Counted from the stretch's first letter, positions 25,161-33,992 are shown. The stretch is 64,000 nucleotides of DNA from an uncultured Flavobacteriaceae bacterium (GCA_947487895.1 CANKYF010000001.1:434001-498000); one strand, 5' to 3'. A program made the numbers and translations. The notes: generated by a model from the sequence alone, not told the origin.

Positions 25161-26204
25161 ATGATTAAAGCTACTTACAAAAAATACATCCTCAATTTTA
25201 AACAAGCTAGTGGAACATCTCGTGGTATTTTAAAAACCAAAGAAACCTGGTTTATCTTTTTGACCAATGGAGATAAGCAGGGTATAGGCGAGTGTGCATT
25301 ATTTAGAGGCTTATCATCAGATGATAGACCAGATTATGAAAAAAAACTTAAGTGGGTTTGCAAAAATATAAATAAAGGGCTTGATATTTTGGTCAGTGAG
25401 CTTGTTGAACTACCAAGTATTCAGTTTGGTTTAGAAATAGCATTTCGCTCATTAAATTCTGAAGATAATTTCAAATTATTTCCATCTAAATTTACAGAAA
25501 GTGAATCATCTATTCCTATAAATGGATTGATATGGATGGGCTCTGAAGCTTTTATGAAGCAACAGATTGAAGAAAAAATTAATGCTGGTTTTACCTGTAT
25601 TAAGATGAAAATAGGTGCTATAGATTTTCAAGCCGAGTGCAAACTATTAAAATCAATTAGAGCCTCTTTTTCCTCTAAAGATATAGAATTACGGGTTGAT
25701 GCAAACGGAGCTTTTTCTTCTTCTGAAGCTTTAGATAAACTTAAAACACTTTCAGATTTTGATTTGCATTCTATTGAACAGCCCATAAAACAAGGTCAAA
25801 TTGAAGATATGGCTAAATTATGCGAGATGACGCCTTTACCAATTGCTTTAGACGAAGAATTAATAGGTGTTTTTTCAGTAACAAAAAAAGAAAAATTAAT
25901 ACAAACTATACGTCCGCAATTTATTATCTTAAAGCCAAGTTTAGTAGGCGGTTTTATAGGGAGTGATGAGTGGATAGATATAGCAGAACAAAACCATACA
26001 GGATGGTGGATTACAAGTGCTCTAGAAAGTAATATAGGGCTTAATGCTATAGCTCAATATACTTATAATAAACAAAGCGATTTACCACAAGGTTTAGGAA
26101 CAGGAAATTTATTTACTAATAATATTGATAGTCCTTTAGAAGTGAAAAATGGAGCTTTACAATATGATAATAAATTAAACTGGAATTTAGAATTATTAAC
26201 TTAA
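25161..26204 (+). CDS. menC: o-Succinylbenzoate synthase
   Basis: A 347-residue enolase-superfamily enzyme that dehydrates SHCHC to o-succinylbenzoate. The expected residues are visible: CIKMKIG (second Lys base), LRVDANGAFS (Asp ligand), HSIEQPIKQG (Glu ligand), ALDEELIG (Asp/Glu ligand) and ILKPSLVGGF (Lys acid/base). It starts immediately after the hydrolase stop. It belongs to the same muconate-lactonising subgroup as dipeptide epimerases, but the men context fixes the call. Confidence 0.93.
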   Translation: MIKATYKKYILNFKQASGTSRGILKTKETWFIFLTNGDKQGIGECALFRGLSSDDRPDYEKKLKWVCKNINKGLDILVSELVELPSIQFGLEIAFRSLNSEDNFKLFPSKFTESESSIPINGLIWMGSEAFMKQQIEEKINAGFTCIKMKIGAIDFQAECKLLKSIRASFSSKDIELRVDANGAFSSSEALDKLKTLSDFDLHSIEQPIKQGQIEDMAKLCEMTPLPIALDEELIGVFSVTKKEKLIQTIRPQFIILKPSLVGGFIGSDEWIDIAEQNHTGWWITSALESNIGLNAIAQYTYNKQSDLPQGLGTGNLFTNNIDSPLEVKNGALQYDNKLNWNLELLT

Positions 26205-26214
26205 AATTTTTAGA

Positions 26215-27186
26215 ATGTATATAGCACAAGCTTATAATATATTACATGATTGGTGGAGATATCTAGTAGGACTAATAATTGTTATCGCAGGTGTTTTTAT
26301 AGGTCAAGTCCCTTTTGCAATAATTGTATTTGCTAAAGCCTTTAAAGATGGTTTTGATATGAAAAATCTTGATGAATCTAAAATGTTATCAATACTAGAA
26401 CCTAATTTAAATTTATTTTTAATGTTATTGTCATTTGCAATTGGTTTAGTAGCTATTTTATTTGTTTCTAAAGTTTTGCATAAACAATCGTTTACACATT
26501 TAACTACTAGTAGAAAAAAAATAGATTGGAGTCGGTTTTGGTTTGTATTTGTTCTTTGGGGTGTAATTTCCGTAGGGTTTATTGCTATAGAATATTTTGC
26601 TAGTCCTGAAGATTATGTTATTAATTTTAAATTAGTACCATTCTTGATCCTTTGCGTTATAGCCATAATAATGGTGCCTTTACAAACTAGTTTTGAAGAA
26701 TATTTATTCAGGGGGTATTTAATGCAAGGCATTGGAATAATAGCTAAAAATAAGTGGGTACCATTAATTATTACCTCAGTAGTATTTGGTCTATTACATA
26801 TTGCCAACCCAGAAGTGGAAAAGTTGGGGAATATTATTATGATTTACTACATAGGAACTGGTTTATTTTTAGGAATCCTAACACTTATGGATGAAGGCAT
26901 GGAACTAGCTTTAGGTTTTCATGCAGCTAATAATTTATTCACCGCTTTATTGGTGACTGCAGACTGGACTGCATTTCAAACACATTCGATATTAAAAGAT
27001 ATGTCCGACCCAAGTGAAATGGGAATTACCGAAATAATAGTTCCTGTATTTGTAATTTTTCCAATTTTACTTTTCATTTTATCTAAAAAATATAAATGGA
27101 CTAATTGGAAAGATAAATTATTTGGAGAAGTAATAGAACCACCAAAAGAAGATTATAAAATTTTAGAAGAAATAGGGGCAGAATAA
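26215..27186 (+). CDS. CPBP family intramembrane metalloprotease
   Basis: A 323-residue integral membrane protein with about eight helices and the Abi/CAAX-protease motifs FEEYLFRGYLM (EExxxR), FGLLHIANPE (His) and HAANNLF. These residues form the intramembrane metal site of Rce1-like enzymes. Bacterial members are linked to processing of peptides and to immunity to bacteriocins. It lies within the men operon (10 nt after menC, 24 nt before menE); a role in that pathway is not known. Confidence 0.88.
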   Translation: MYIAQAYNILHDWWRYLVGLIIVIAGVFIGQVPFAIIVFAKAFKDGFDMKNLDESKMLSILEPNLNLFLMLLSFAIGLVAILFVSKVLHKQSFTHLTTSRKKIDWSRFWFVFVLWGVISVGFIAIEYFASPEDYVINFKLVPFLILCVIAIIMVPLQTSFEEYLFRGYLMQGIGIIAKNKWVPLIITSVVFGLLHIANPEVEKLGNIIMIYYIGTGLFLGILTLMDEGMELALGFHAANNLFTALLVTADWTAFQTHSILKDMSDPSEMGITEIIVPVFVIFPILLFILSKKYKWTNWKDKLFGEVIEPPKEDYKILEEIGAE

Positions 27187-27210
27187 TTAACCTTAAAAAA
27201 CACAACATAA

Positions 27211-28287
27211 ATGACACCTACTTACACAAATGTTCATAACAGATTTAAACTGAACAATTACCATTATTCTTTTGAAGGTTTAATGGAAGTAGCTTATAGT
27301 TTTACAAAAGAAGGCGAACCTTATCAACGAGAATTAGGAGAATTTCTATTAGATTGGTTAGACAAAGAAGATTATATTGAAGTACAAACATCGGGTTCTA
27401 CAGGTAAGCCAAAAAAAATAAAAATTAAAAAACAAGCTATGGTGAATTCTGCCATAGCAACGGGAGATTTTTTCAATTTAACACCGGGTAAGAAAATTTT
27501 AAACTGTTTGCCTTCAAACTTTATAGCAGGTAAAATGATGATTGTAAGAGCTATAATTCTTGGTTTAGAATTAGACATGGTACCTCCATCTGTTCAACCT
27601 AGAATAGATTTGAAAAAAGATTATGATTTTTGCGCATTTACCCCAATGCAACTTAAAAACTTTGCTAAATATTTAAAATCTTTAAAAACGGCAATTGTTG
27701 GTGGCGGACGAGTATCTGCATCAATAAAAGAATTGATAAAAGATAAAAGCACACACATATACGAAACTTTTGGAATGACAGAGACTGTATCTCATATTGC
27801 AGTTAGAAAACTAAATAATTTTGAAGGTAACGATTCTGAAAAATATTTTAAAACATTACCAGGAGTAACGGTTTCTAAAGATGAACGTGGTTGCTTAGTT
27901 ATTGAAGCTCCAACTTTAACAGATGAAAAAGTAGTGACTAACGATATTGTTGAAATCTATTCAGATACGAGTTTCAATTGGTTAGGACGTTTTGATAATG
28001 TGATTAATTCAGGTGGTATTAAATTATATCCTGAGCAAGTAGAAGAGAAGCTTCAAGGTAAAATAGATGGGGAATTTTTTGTAACCTCTCAGGAAGATGA
28101 TACTTTAGGAAATAGACTAATTCTTATAGTTGAAGGAGAAAAAGATACTGTAGATACTTCGGTTTTTAAAGTATTAGATAAATATGAAGTTCCAAAAGAA
28201 ATCTTTTATGTATCTAAATTTGAAGAAACCTTATCTGGTAAAATACACAGAAAAAAGACACTGGAATTACTTAAAATAAAGGGTTAA
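27211..28287 (+). CDS. menE: o-Succinylbenzoate-CoA ligase
   Basis: A 358-residue short ANL-superfamily adenylating enzyme. Motif A3 is QTSGSTGKPKKIKI, A5 is YETFGMTETVSH, the hinge is LGRFDNVINSGGIKLYPEQVEE and the C-terminal Lys is SGKIHRKKTL. Typical MenE is about 450-490 residues; the flavobacterial form is shorter at the N-terminus, as here. It activates o-succinylbenzoate to its CoA ester, the substrate of MenB. Confidence 0.93.
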   Translation: MTPTYTNVHNRFKLNNYHYSFEGLMEVAYSFTKEGEPYQRELGEFLLDWLDKEDYIEVQTSGSTGKPKKIKIKKQAMVNSAIATGDFFNLTPGKKILNCLPSNFIAGKMMIVRAIILGLELDMVPPSVQPRIDLKKDYDFCAFTPMQLKNFAKYLKSLKTAIVGGGRVSASIKELIKDKSTHIYETFGMTETVSHIAVRKLNNFEGNDSEKYFKTLPGVTVSKDERGCLVIEAPTLTDEKVVTNDIVEIYSDTSFNWLGRFDNVINSGGIKLYPEQVEEKLQGKIDGEFFVTSQEDDTLGNRLILIVEGEKDTVDTSVFKVLDKYEVPKEIFYVSKFEETLSGKIHRKKTLELLKIKG

Positions 28288-28310
28288 AGCGTATTTTAGC
28301 ATTTTTTTAA

Positions 28311-29534
28311 ATGCAATTTTCAACCCATATTCAAACGTCATATACACCTAAACGTTTAGCCGTAAAGCTGAATGCTAAAGGAGAACAGTCTGTATTAAAA
28401 AAGCATCCTTGGGTATTTTCTAACAGCATTGTAAAAGTAAATAATGATGCCAAAACAGGTGATTTGGCTATAGTTTTTAGTAAAACTAAAAACAAAGTTG
28501 TTGGTTTAGGGTTGTATGATGCTCATTCTCCTATTAGAATTAAAATGATTCATTTTTCGTCAGAAGACATTAATGAATCCTTCTTTTTAAAGAAGATAGA
28601 AAATGCCTATTTAAAGCGAGAATCTTTACTCAAAACCAATACCAATAGTTACAGGTTATTATTTGGTGAAAATGATGGATTTCCAGGGTTAATAGCCGAT
28701 GTGTATGCCTCTGTATTAGTGGTGAAATTGTATTCTGAAATTTGGCTCCCTTACTTAAAAACTATTTTAGAGAGTTTACAACAGGTTTCAAAATCTAAAA
28801 CAGTAGTGATTCGTTTAAGTAGAGGGCTTCAACAATCTAAAAATCATAGTTTAAAAGATGGAGATGTAGTGTTTGGAGTGCTAGAGGATGAAGTGGTGAA
28901 ATTTGTAGAACATCATGTAAACTTTTCTGCAAATGTTATAAAAGGACATAAAACGGGTTATTTTTTAGATCACAGAGATAATAGAAAACGTGTAGGTGAA
29001 TTGAGTAAACACAAAACGGTTTTAGATGTTTTCTCTTATGCAGGAGGGTTTTCTGTACATGCCTTATATAATGAAGCTAAAGAAGTTACAAGTTTAGATA
29101 TTAGTAAGCAAGCTTTAGAGATAGCACTTCAAAATGGCAAGCTAAATGATTATGTAGGAAAACATAAAACTATAGCAGGAGATGCGTTTCAAGAGTTGAA
29201 AAAGTTGATTAAAAACAAACAAACTTTTGATGTTGTTGTAATTGACCCACCGAGTTTTGCTAAGCAACAATCTGAAATAGAATTAGCCAAAAAGAAGTAT
29301 GCACAATTGGCTGAATTAGGAGCAAAACTTACAGCTAAAGATGGACTTTTGGTCTTAGCATCCTGTTCTTCTAGGGTGGTTGCTCAATCTTTTCTTGATA
29401 TTAATCTACAAGTATTACAATCACAATCCAGGTCATTTAAAACTTTAATGACCACTAGGCATGATATAGATCATCCAATTTCATTTCCAGAAGGGGCTTA
29501 TTTAAAATGTGGTTATTACCAATTCATTGATTAA
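28311..29534 (+). CDS. Class I SAM-dependent rRNA methyltransferase (RlmI-like)
   Basis: A 407-residue protein of the PUA-methyltransferase type: N-terminal PUA-like domain (KHPWVFSNSIVKV), then a Rossmann domain with HKTGYFLDHRDNRK, TVLDVFSYAGGFSVHAL (SAM motif I), SLDISKQALEIA and VIDPPSFAK (catalytic/product site). Homologues methylate C5 of a cytosine in 23S rRNA (RlmI, m5C1962), though the position modified here cannot be read from sequence. Confidence 0.9.
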   Translation: MQFSTHIQTSYTPKRLAVKLNAKGEQSVLKKHPWVFSNSIVKVNNDAKTGDLAIVFSKTKNKVVGLGLYDAHSPIRIKMIHFSSEDINESFFLKKIENAYLKRESLLKTNTNSYRLLFGENDGFPGLIADVYASVLVVKLYSEIWLPYLKTILESLQQVSKSKTVVIRLSRGLQQSKNHSLKDGDVVFGVLEDEVVKFVEHHVNFSANVIKGHKTGYFLDHRDNRKRVGELSKHKTVLDVFSYAGGFSVHALYNEAKEVTSLDISKQALEIALQNGKLNDYVGKHKTIAGDAFQELKKLIKNKQTFDVVVIDPPSFAKQQSEIELAKKKYAQLAELGAKLTAKDGLLVLASCSSRVVAQSFLDINLQVLQSQSRSFKTLMTTRHDIDHPISFPEGAYLKCGYYQFID

Positions 29535-29600
29535 GGAGTTATGCTTATTTTGTTGTTAGTAAGTTAACACTACTTTGCTATGCGTGCATAATATTTTTGT

Positions 29601-29608
29601 TATATTTG
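29601..29608 (+). promoter_or_regulatory. Putative -7 box (TATATTTG)
   Basis: Matches TAnnTTTG, 17 nt before the ATG at 29626. A TTTG at 29574-29577 could serve as the -33 element, with spacing slightly longer than usual. It lies inside the longer frame from 29575 and so supports the downstream start. Confidence 0.45.
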
Positions 29609-29625
29609 TTGAAAGTCATGTTTCT

Positions 29626-30573
29626 ATGTCTCAACGTATTTCAGAATTACTAAATATTAAATACCCTATTATTCAGGCGCCAATGTTTCTGGTGTCTAAT
29701 ACAGACATGGTTATTGAAGCCATGAAAAGTGGTATTTCAGGATGCATTCCAGCGCTTAATTATAGAACATTAGATGAGCTTAGAGAAGCTATAAGAATAT
29801 TGAAGAGTAATAAAGTTGAAGGAGGTTCTTATGGATTTAATCTAATAGTAAATAAGTCTAATGTAAAATACAAAGGACAATTAGAAGTACTATGCGAAGA
29901 AGGCTGTGATTTTATAATAACGTCTTTAGGGAGTCCTGAAGAAACCATTAAACAAGCTCACAAAGTAGGAATAAAAGTGTTTTGTGATGTTGTGGATTTA
30001 AAATTTGCAAAGAAAGTTGAAGAATTAGGCGCAGATGCAGTTATAGCAGTTAATAATGAAGCCGGCGGACATAGAGGTAATCTTTCACCAGAAAATTTGA
30101 TTACTGAATTGGTTGCCAATTGTAACATTTCAATTATATCTGCAGGAGGTGTAGGATGTAAGGCAGATATTGATAAAATGCTTAGTTATGGAGCTGCTGG
30201 AGTATCTGTTGGAAGTCCATTTATAGCATCTAAAGAAGCCAATGTTACAGATGAATACAAGCAGGCTTGTGTTAATTATGGCGCTGAAGATATTGTTATG
30301 ACCGAGCGTATCTCTGGGACACCCTGTACAGTGATTAATACACCTTATGTACAAAGTATAGGTACAAAAGCCACATGGATTGAAAATCTCCTCAATAAAA
30401 ATAGAAAACTTAAAAAATGGGTGAAAATGATTAGGTTTTCAATAGGTATGAATGCTACCAAAAAAGCCGCTACAAAAGCAACTTATAAAACAGTTTGGGT
30501 AGCAGGGCCAAGTATAGAACATACTACTTCAATATTACCCACTAAAGATATTGTTAAAAAGCTAACAAGTTAA
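29626..30573 (+). CDS. Nitronate monooxygenase / FMN-dependent enoyl-reductase-like protein
   Basis: A 315-residue TIM-barrel flavoprotein of the NMO/FabK family: ELLNIKYPIIQAPMFLVSN at the start, GGSYGFNLIVN, a repeated phosphate-binding segment with NNEAGGHRG, and ISAGGVGCKADIDKMLSYGAAGVSVGSPF (FMN phosphate site). It probably oxidises nitronates or reduces an enoyl substrate with NAD(P)H. The ATG at 29626 is preferred over a TTG at 29575 because the family N-terminus begins here and a promoter box lies between. Confidence 0.88.
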   Translation: MSQRISELLNIKYPIIQAPMFLVSNTDMVIEAMKSGISGCIPALNYRTLDELREAIRILKSNKVEGGSYGFNLIVNKSNVKYKGQLEVLCEEGCDFIITSLGSPEETIKQAHKVGIKVFCDVVDLKFAKKVEELGADAVIAVNNEAGGHRGNLSPENLITELVANCNISIISAGGVGCKADIDKMLSYGAAGVSVGSPFIASKEANVTDEYKQACVNYGAEDIVMTERISGTPCTVINTPYVQSIGTKATWIENLLNKNRKLKKWVKMIRFSIGMNATKKAATKATYKTVWVAGPSIEHTTSILPTKDIVKKLTS

Positions 30574-30612
30574 TAAGGTTTACTTTGTTTCTTTTTAGTA
30601 CAAAAATAATAG

Positions 30613-30620
30613 TATCTTTG
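30613..30620 (+). promoter_or_regulatory. Putative -7 box (TATCTTTG) of the riboswitch transcript
   Basis: Matches TAnnTTTG and lies just upstream of the cobalamin riboswitch, so transcription would begin near 30627. No well-spaced TTG -33 element was found. Confidence 0.5.
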
Positions 30621-30629
30621 ATTGTATAA

Positions 30630-30800
30630 TTTAGGTTTAGCTTAAAGCTAATTAAATAGGAATTGTGTGAAAATCACAAGCTGTCGCGCAACTGTAAGTA
30701 ATTAAATTACAAGCCAGATACTAGCCTTAATAATAAATGACTAAAAACGCTTTCGCGATAAAAAGCTAAGTCTAAAGTTAAAGGGACTCCCTTTTATAGA
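30630..30800 (+). promoter_or_regulatory. Cobalamin (B12) riboswitch with expression platform
   Basis: The core matches the B12 aptamer: TAGGAATTGTGTGAAAATCACAAGC (30657-30681), TGTCGCGCAACTGTAA (30682-30697) and AAGCCAGATACTAGCC (30711-30726). A small hairpin AAAGGG/CCCTTT (30780-30794) followed by TTA closes the leader. The self-complementary TTAGCTT/AAGCTAA (30637-30651) can also pair with AAAGCTAA (30762-30769), which in turn matches TTAGCTTT (30819-30826). The next gene, 60 nt on, encodes a PAS protein rather than a transporter or B12 enzyme. Confidence 0.88.
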
Positions 30801-30859
30801 ATACAATATACTTGTGTTTTAGCTTTGCTTATTTTATCTGCGATTTAAAAACTTAAGCA

Positions 30860-31348
30860 ATGCAATTAAAAACCAAAATAAAATCAGGACCATTATTATG
30901 TTGGGATATATATGCTACTTATTTGATAGAACAATCTAATTTTTCAAATAAATTAGTAGAGAAGCAGGCTTTAAACGTCTTTAAAAAAAAGTTTAATTGG
31001 TCTGTAGATATAGATGAAACCTTAGATAGACATAATTATGAAGCTTTAGTTTTAACAGATGTTCAACAGCATATACAATGGGTAAACAAAGGGTTTTCAA
31101 AAATGACTGGGTTTCCAGCTAATTACACAAAACATAAAAAACCAAATTTTTTACAAGGTGAAAAGACATGTAAAGAAACACTTTCTAAAATAAGAATGCT
31201 TATAAAAATGGGTAAAGGGTTTACTGAACAAATTGTTAATTACAAGAAAGATGGAACTCCTTATAATTGTCATATTAAGGTATACCCCTTAAGAGATAAT
31301 AATAAAATCATTACCCATTTTTTAGCTTTGGAAAAAACGATTATTTAG
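30860..31348 (+). CDS. Single-domain PAS (LOV-like) protein, B12-riboswitch controlled
   Basis: A 162-residue soluble protein with one PAS domain (~residues 60-162): ALVLTDVQQHIQWVNKGFSKMTGFP, then KKPNFLQGEKT, and VNYKKDGTPYNCHIKVYPLRD. The layout is that of LOV-type PAS domains, whose GRNCRFLQ motif holds the flavin-reactive Cys. Here the aligned stretch is KKPNFLQG, so the photoactive Cys is missing. Residues 1-55 have no recognisable domain, and there is no output domain. The cobalamin riboswitch upstream implies expression tied to B12 level. Ligand and partner unknown; a role as sensor or adaptor is inference. Confidence 0.8.
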   Translation: MQLKTKIKSGPLLCWDIYATYLIEQSNFSNKLVEKQALNVFKKKFNWSVDIDETLDRHNYEALVLTDVQQHIQWVNKGFSKMTGFPANYTKHKKPNFLQGEKTCKETLSKIRMLIKMGKGFTEQIVNYKKDGTPYNCHIKVYPLRDNNKIITHFLALEKTII

Positions 31349-31464
31349 TTAGGAATTCACTACTATATATCAAAAAAGTCTTCTACAAAAATAGCTATAG
31401 GTTGCGCTAACCTTATTAAAAGAGTATATTATTTCAATTTTGTAAAATATAGGTAATGTTAATA

Positions 31465-31824
31465 CTAATAGGTTAAAAAAGCACTGTTTTTGTATTTCTC
31501 ACCTTTGTTTTTACCTGTAAATAAGCTTATAGTTGTACTAGCAGCTAAGCCACCTAATGATGTAGCTAATATTTCCCCAGTATCAAACTTTTCTTTTTCT
31601 ATTGGGCCATCAATAATTTCTTTGGCCACACCAGCCAATACTGAACTACCTAGACTATACCAAAATGCTTTTTTCTTATTTTTAGTAGTAGAATACACGA
31701 TAGTATAAGTTGCACCAGAAATAACTGCTCCAGCTGCAAAATGTAATTTGTCATCAGCAGAAATAGATTGACCATTACTAAAAATAGTATGAAAAATGAG
31801 TAATAAAAAGACAAAAACCTTCAT
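31465..31824 (-). CDS. Small exported protein, YfiM-like
   Basis: A 119-residue protein with signal peptide VFVFLLLIFHTIFSNGQ, then DDKLHFAAGAVISGATYTIVY, GSSVLAGVAKEIID and GEILATSLGGLAAS. The HFAAG...GAxKE pattern with a glycine-rich second hydrophobic stretch resembles YfiM-type and phosphatidylglycerophosphatase-like small membrane proteins seen in Bacteroidota. Two short hydrophobic segments may sit in the membrane. Function unknown. Confidence 0.7.
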   Translation of the reverse strand: MKVFVFLLLIFHTIFSNGQSISADDKLHFAAGAVISGATYTIVYSTTKNKKKAFWYSLGSSVLAGVAKEIIDGPIEKEKFDTGEILATSLGGLAASTTISLFTGKNKGEKYKNSAFLTY

Positions 31825-31929
31825 AAATTTTCAGATTATTTTACGAAGGTTAATAAAAAGTTGATATTTTATTTCAATAATCGATAAACACCATCTTTTA
31901 ACGTTAAATTAACAATAGGTTAATTGCCG

Positions 31930-32784
31930 TTATTTAATAGGAATATAAAATTCCGTTTTAAGTTTATCTTCAGCGACTCTATTTGGATCGCTAATGTATC
32001 GTTCTCTAATAGGTTCTTCTCTTAATTCATAATCACTGTTTAACAACCAATCGTTAAACATATAGTCATAAACCTGTTGAAAATTTTTATAAGATCCTTG
32101 ATATAAGAATACGGCAAACTTACCACCTTTAAGTGTTTTAACACCTATGTCTGCATTTGGTTTAGCTTCTTTATGAATAACTAAACAGGCATCATAACGT
32201 ATTTTACCTTCATCTGTAACTTTTGGATCATCATGTGGTAAACCAAGCATTTCTATGCCTTTAGTAAAAAGCTTTTGCTCTTTAATTTGTCCCCATAACT
32301 TTTCCCAGGCGCCTTGATAATCTAAGTTTTGGTATGCGCCATGCATGCGAAGATATAGGCATTGCTTCTCTTCGACATCAATAAATTTTGGCTTTTTAAT
32401 ATTTAATGTGATTTCCATAAAATTTGTAGTTTTTAAAGTGTAACTTTTGTTTTTTCTGTAGGCAGAAGGAGATATTCCAAAATGAGATTTGAATTTTTTT
32501 GAAAGAGATGATGGCGTTTCAAAACCAACACTATATGCAATACTTTCAATATCTAAATTGGTATATCTAATCATTTTAGCAGCAGTTTCTACACGCGTTC
32601 TAGAAATATATGCTCCTATGGGTTCACCTAACAAAGCCCTTGTAATTCTATGAAAATGAAAAGGAGAAAAACTTGAAATTTTAGCTAACATTTTAACATC
32701 AATGTTACTATCTAAATTATTATTGATGTACTCAATAATAACATTCAATCTTTCGGTGTAAAGCGCTTTGTTTGTTTTCTTCAT
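31930..32784 (-). CDS. AraC family regulator with GyrI-like effector domain
   Basis: A 284-residue regulator of the Rob/SbmC type. The N-terminal AraC DNA-binding domain has two HTH motifs (DVKMLAKISSFSPFHFHRITRALLGEPIGAYI and IESIAYSVGFETPSSLSKKFKSHFGISPSAYRK). The C-terminal GyrI-like small-molecule domain starts near residue 125 (KFIDVEEKQCLYLRMHG) and ends REEPIRERYISDP. Such proteins bind hydrophobic drugs or dyes. It stands alone, and no target gene is apparent. Confidence 0.92.
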   Translation of the reverse strand: MKKTNKALYTERLNVIIEYINNNLDSNIDVKMLAKISSFSPFHFHRITRALLGEPIGAYISRTRVETAAKMIRYTNLDIESIAYSVGFETPSSLSKKFKSHFGISPSAYRKNKSYTLKTTNFMEITLNIKKPKFIDVEEKQCLYLRMHGAYQNLDYQGAWEKLWGQIKEQKLFTKGIEMLGLPHDDPKVTDEGKIRYDACLVIHKEAKPNADIGVKTLKGGKFAVFLYQGSYKNFQQVYDYMFNDWLLNSDYELREEPIRERYISDPNRVAEDKLKTEFYIPIK

Positions 32785-33181
32785 TTCTATAAAATTACTA
32801 CTACAAATATATAGGCATATAAAGAGATTTACTTTTCCAAACTTGCTAACTTAAATATAAATGAGAAAGGAATAAAATTTAATTGTTAATAAAAATGTGA
32901 ATAAGTGTTTATGTATAATCGTTGTATGACATCATCATTATAATAATTTTATATCTGAGGGATTACATAATTTTATTAGAAGTGTTTTGGAAAATTAATC
33001 ATTCATCCAAAAAACTAAAATTTATGTATTCCAGAAAATCAATTGTAGCAATAACAAAGCAAACTTATCTTTCCTTGCTTTTGTTTTTTTATTCTAATGC
33101 TTTTTTAGGTAACTGTTTTTAGGATGTTTTTCTTTAGTAAAACATTAAAATTAATAGATATAATTAATCAAAAAGAGCACT
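32785..33181. other. Intergenic region with a possible signal-peptide remnant, 397 bp
   Basis: AT-rich. An ATG at 33024 opens a 32-codon frame (33024-33122) that reads like an isolated signal peptide (TKQTYLSLLLFFYSNAFLG). It lies just upstream of the orphan sorting domain, in a different frame and separated from it by stops. I do not call it as a gene. Confidence 0.35.
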
Positions 33182-33439
33182 ATGGATATTATCAAATTAT
33201 TGTTAAACCCAATTAACAGAAAGTTGTATTTAAAGTTTCCTTTAAAAAAGAGGGGATTTAATAGAATGAGAGTCATAAATACACTTGGTAGCGTAGTTTA
33301 TAGTAGAAATATTACGGTTACAGAAACCTCTAATATAGTAGAAATAAATCCTAGATTTTTAGCAATATCTGGGTTTTATATATTTTCATTTAGTAATGAA
33401 ATTGGAGAACATCAAACAATTAAGTTCTTCAAGGATTAA
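33182..33439 (+). CDS. Orphan T9SS type A C-terminal sorting domain
   Basis: An 85-residue frame consisting only of what looks like a type IX secretion sorting domain: LLLNPINRKLYLKFP (the NP...L-I/Y-K start), MRVINTLGSVVYSRN (the I/V-x-x-x-x-G strand) and FLAISGFYIFSFSNE...IKFFKD (the terminal G-x-Y-x-hydrophobic-(K) strand). Normally this follows a signal peptide and a cargo domain. Here there is no in-frame signal peptide or cargo, although a signal-peptide-like frame lies upstream (33024-33122). A strong terminator follows at 33464. It may be the remnant of a deleted cargo gene or a stand-alone tail. Confidence 0.55.
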   Translation: MDIIKLLLNPINRKLYLKFPLKKRGFNRMRVINTLGSVVYSRNITVTETSNIVEINPRFLAISGFYIFSFSNEIGEHQTIKFFKD

Positions 33440-33463
33440 GCGTTAGTTATTTGTTTTGTGTTT

Positions 33464-33491
33464 AAAGCCAGAACGTTGTTCTGGCTTTTTT
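33464..33491 (+). terminator. Intrinsic terminator
   Basis: Perfect 11-bp stem AAAGCCAGAAC (33464-33474) / GTTCTGGCTTT (33478-33488) with a 3-nt loop and a T run to 33491, directly behind the orphan sorting-domain frame. Confidence 0.85.
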
Positions 33492-33561
33492 AGTTATAAC
33501 TGTTACAATAATTATTAGGGTATTTTGTACTTTTACGAGCTTATGTTTAAAAGTTGTTTAA

Positions 33562-33987
33562 ATGCAATTATCTAAAGAAGAAATCATACAAAGAGCTAAT
33601 GCTATTACCAAAAATACGTTAATGGAAACATTACAAATTGAGATGGTAGATTTTGGTGATGATTTTGTTATTATGAAAATGCCTGTTAATGAACGTGTTT
33701 ATCAACCAGATGGAGTATTACATGGAGGGGCTACAGTTGCTTTAGCAGAAACTACTGGTAGTTTTGCTGCAGAATTACTTTTAGATAAAACAAAAGCTTT
33801 TGTAAGAGGTATTGAGATATCTGCAAATCATGTTAAAAGTGTACGTACTGGTCATGTATATGCGAAAGCCACATTTATTCATAAGGGGCGTACTACTCAA
33901 TTATTTGAAATACGAATTACAGATGATGAAGATAACTTAGTGTCATTATGTAAACTAACCACTATTTCGCTTCCAAAAAACAAATAA
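33562..33987 (+). CDS. PaaI/YbgC-type hotdog thioesterase, probable DHNA-CoA thioesterase
   Basis: A 141-residue hotdog-fold thioesterase with VYQPDGVLHGGATVALAETTGSFAAELL (active-site His-Gly-Gly and Glu) and HVYAKATFIHKGRTTQLFEI. Its position 5 nt upstream of menF suggests it hydrolyses 1,4-dihydroxy-2-naphthoyl-CoA (the MenI step, needed between MenB and MenA). The family call is secure; the substrate rests on context. Confidence 0.85.
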   Translation: MQLSKEEIIQRANAITKNTLMETLQIEMVDFGDDFVIMKMPVNERVYQPDGVLHGGATVALAETTGSFAAELLLDKTKAFVRGIEISANHVKSVRTGHVYAKATFIHKGRTTQLFEIRITDDEDNLVSLCKLTTISLPKNK

Positions 33988-33992
33988 ACTTA

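Noticed and set aside
33024-33122. 32-codon frame resembling an isolated signal peptide
   Set aside because: It is not in frame with the sorting domain and ends at a stop. It is described as a possible remnant, not called as a gene.
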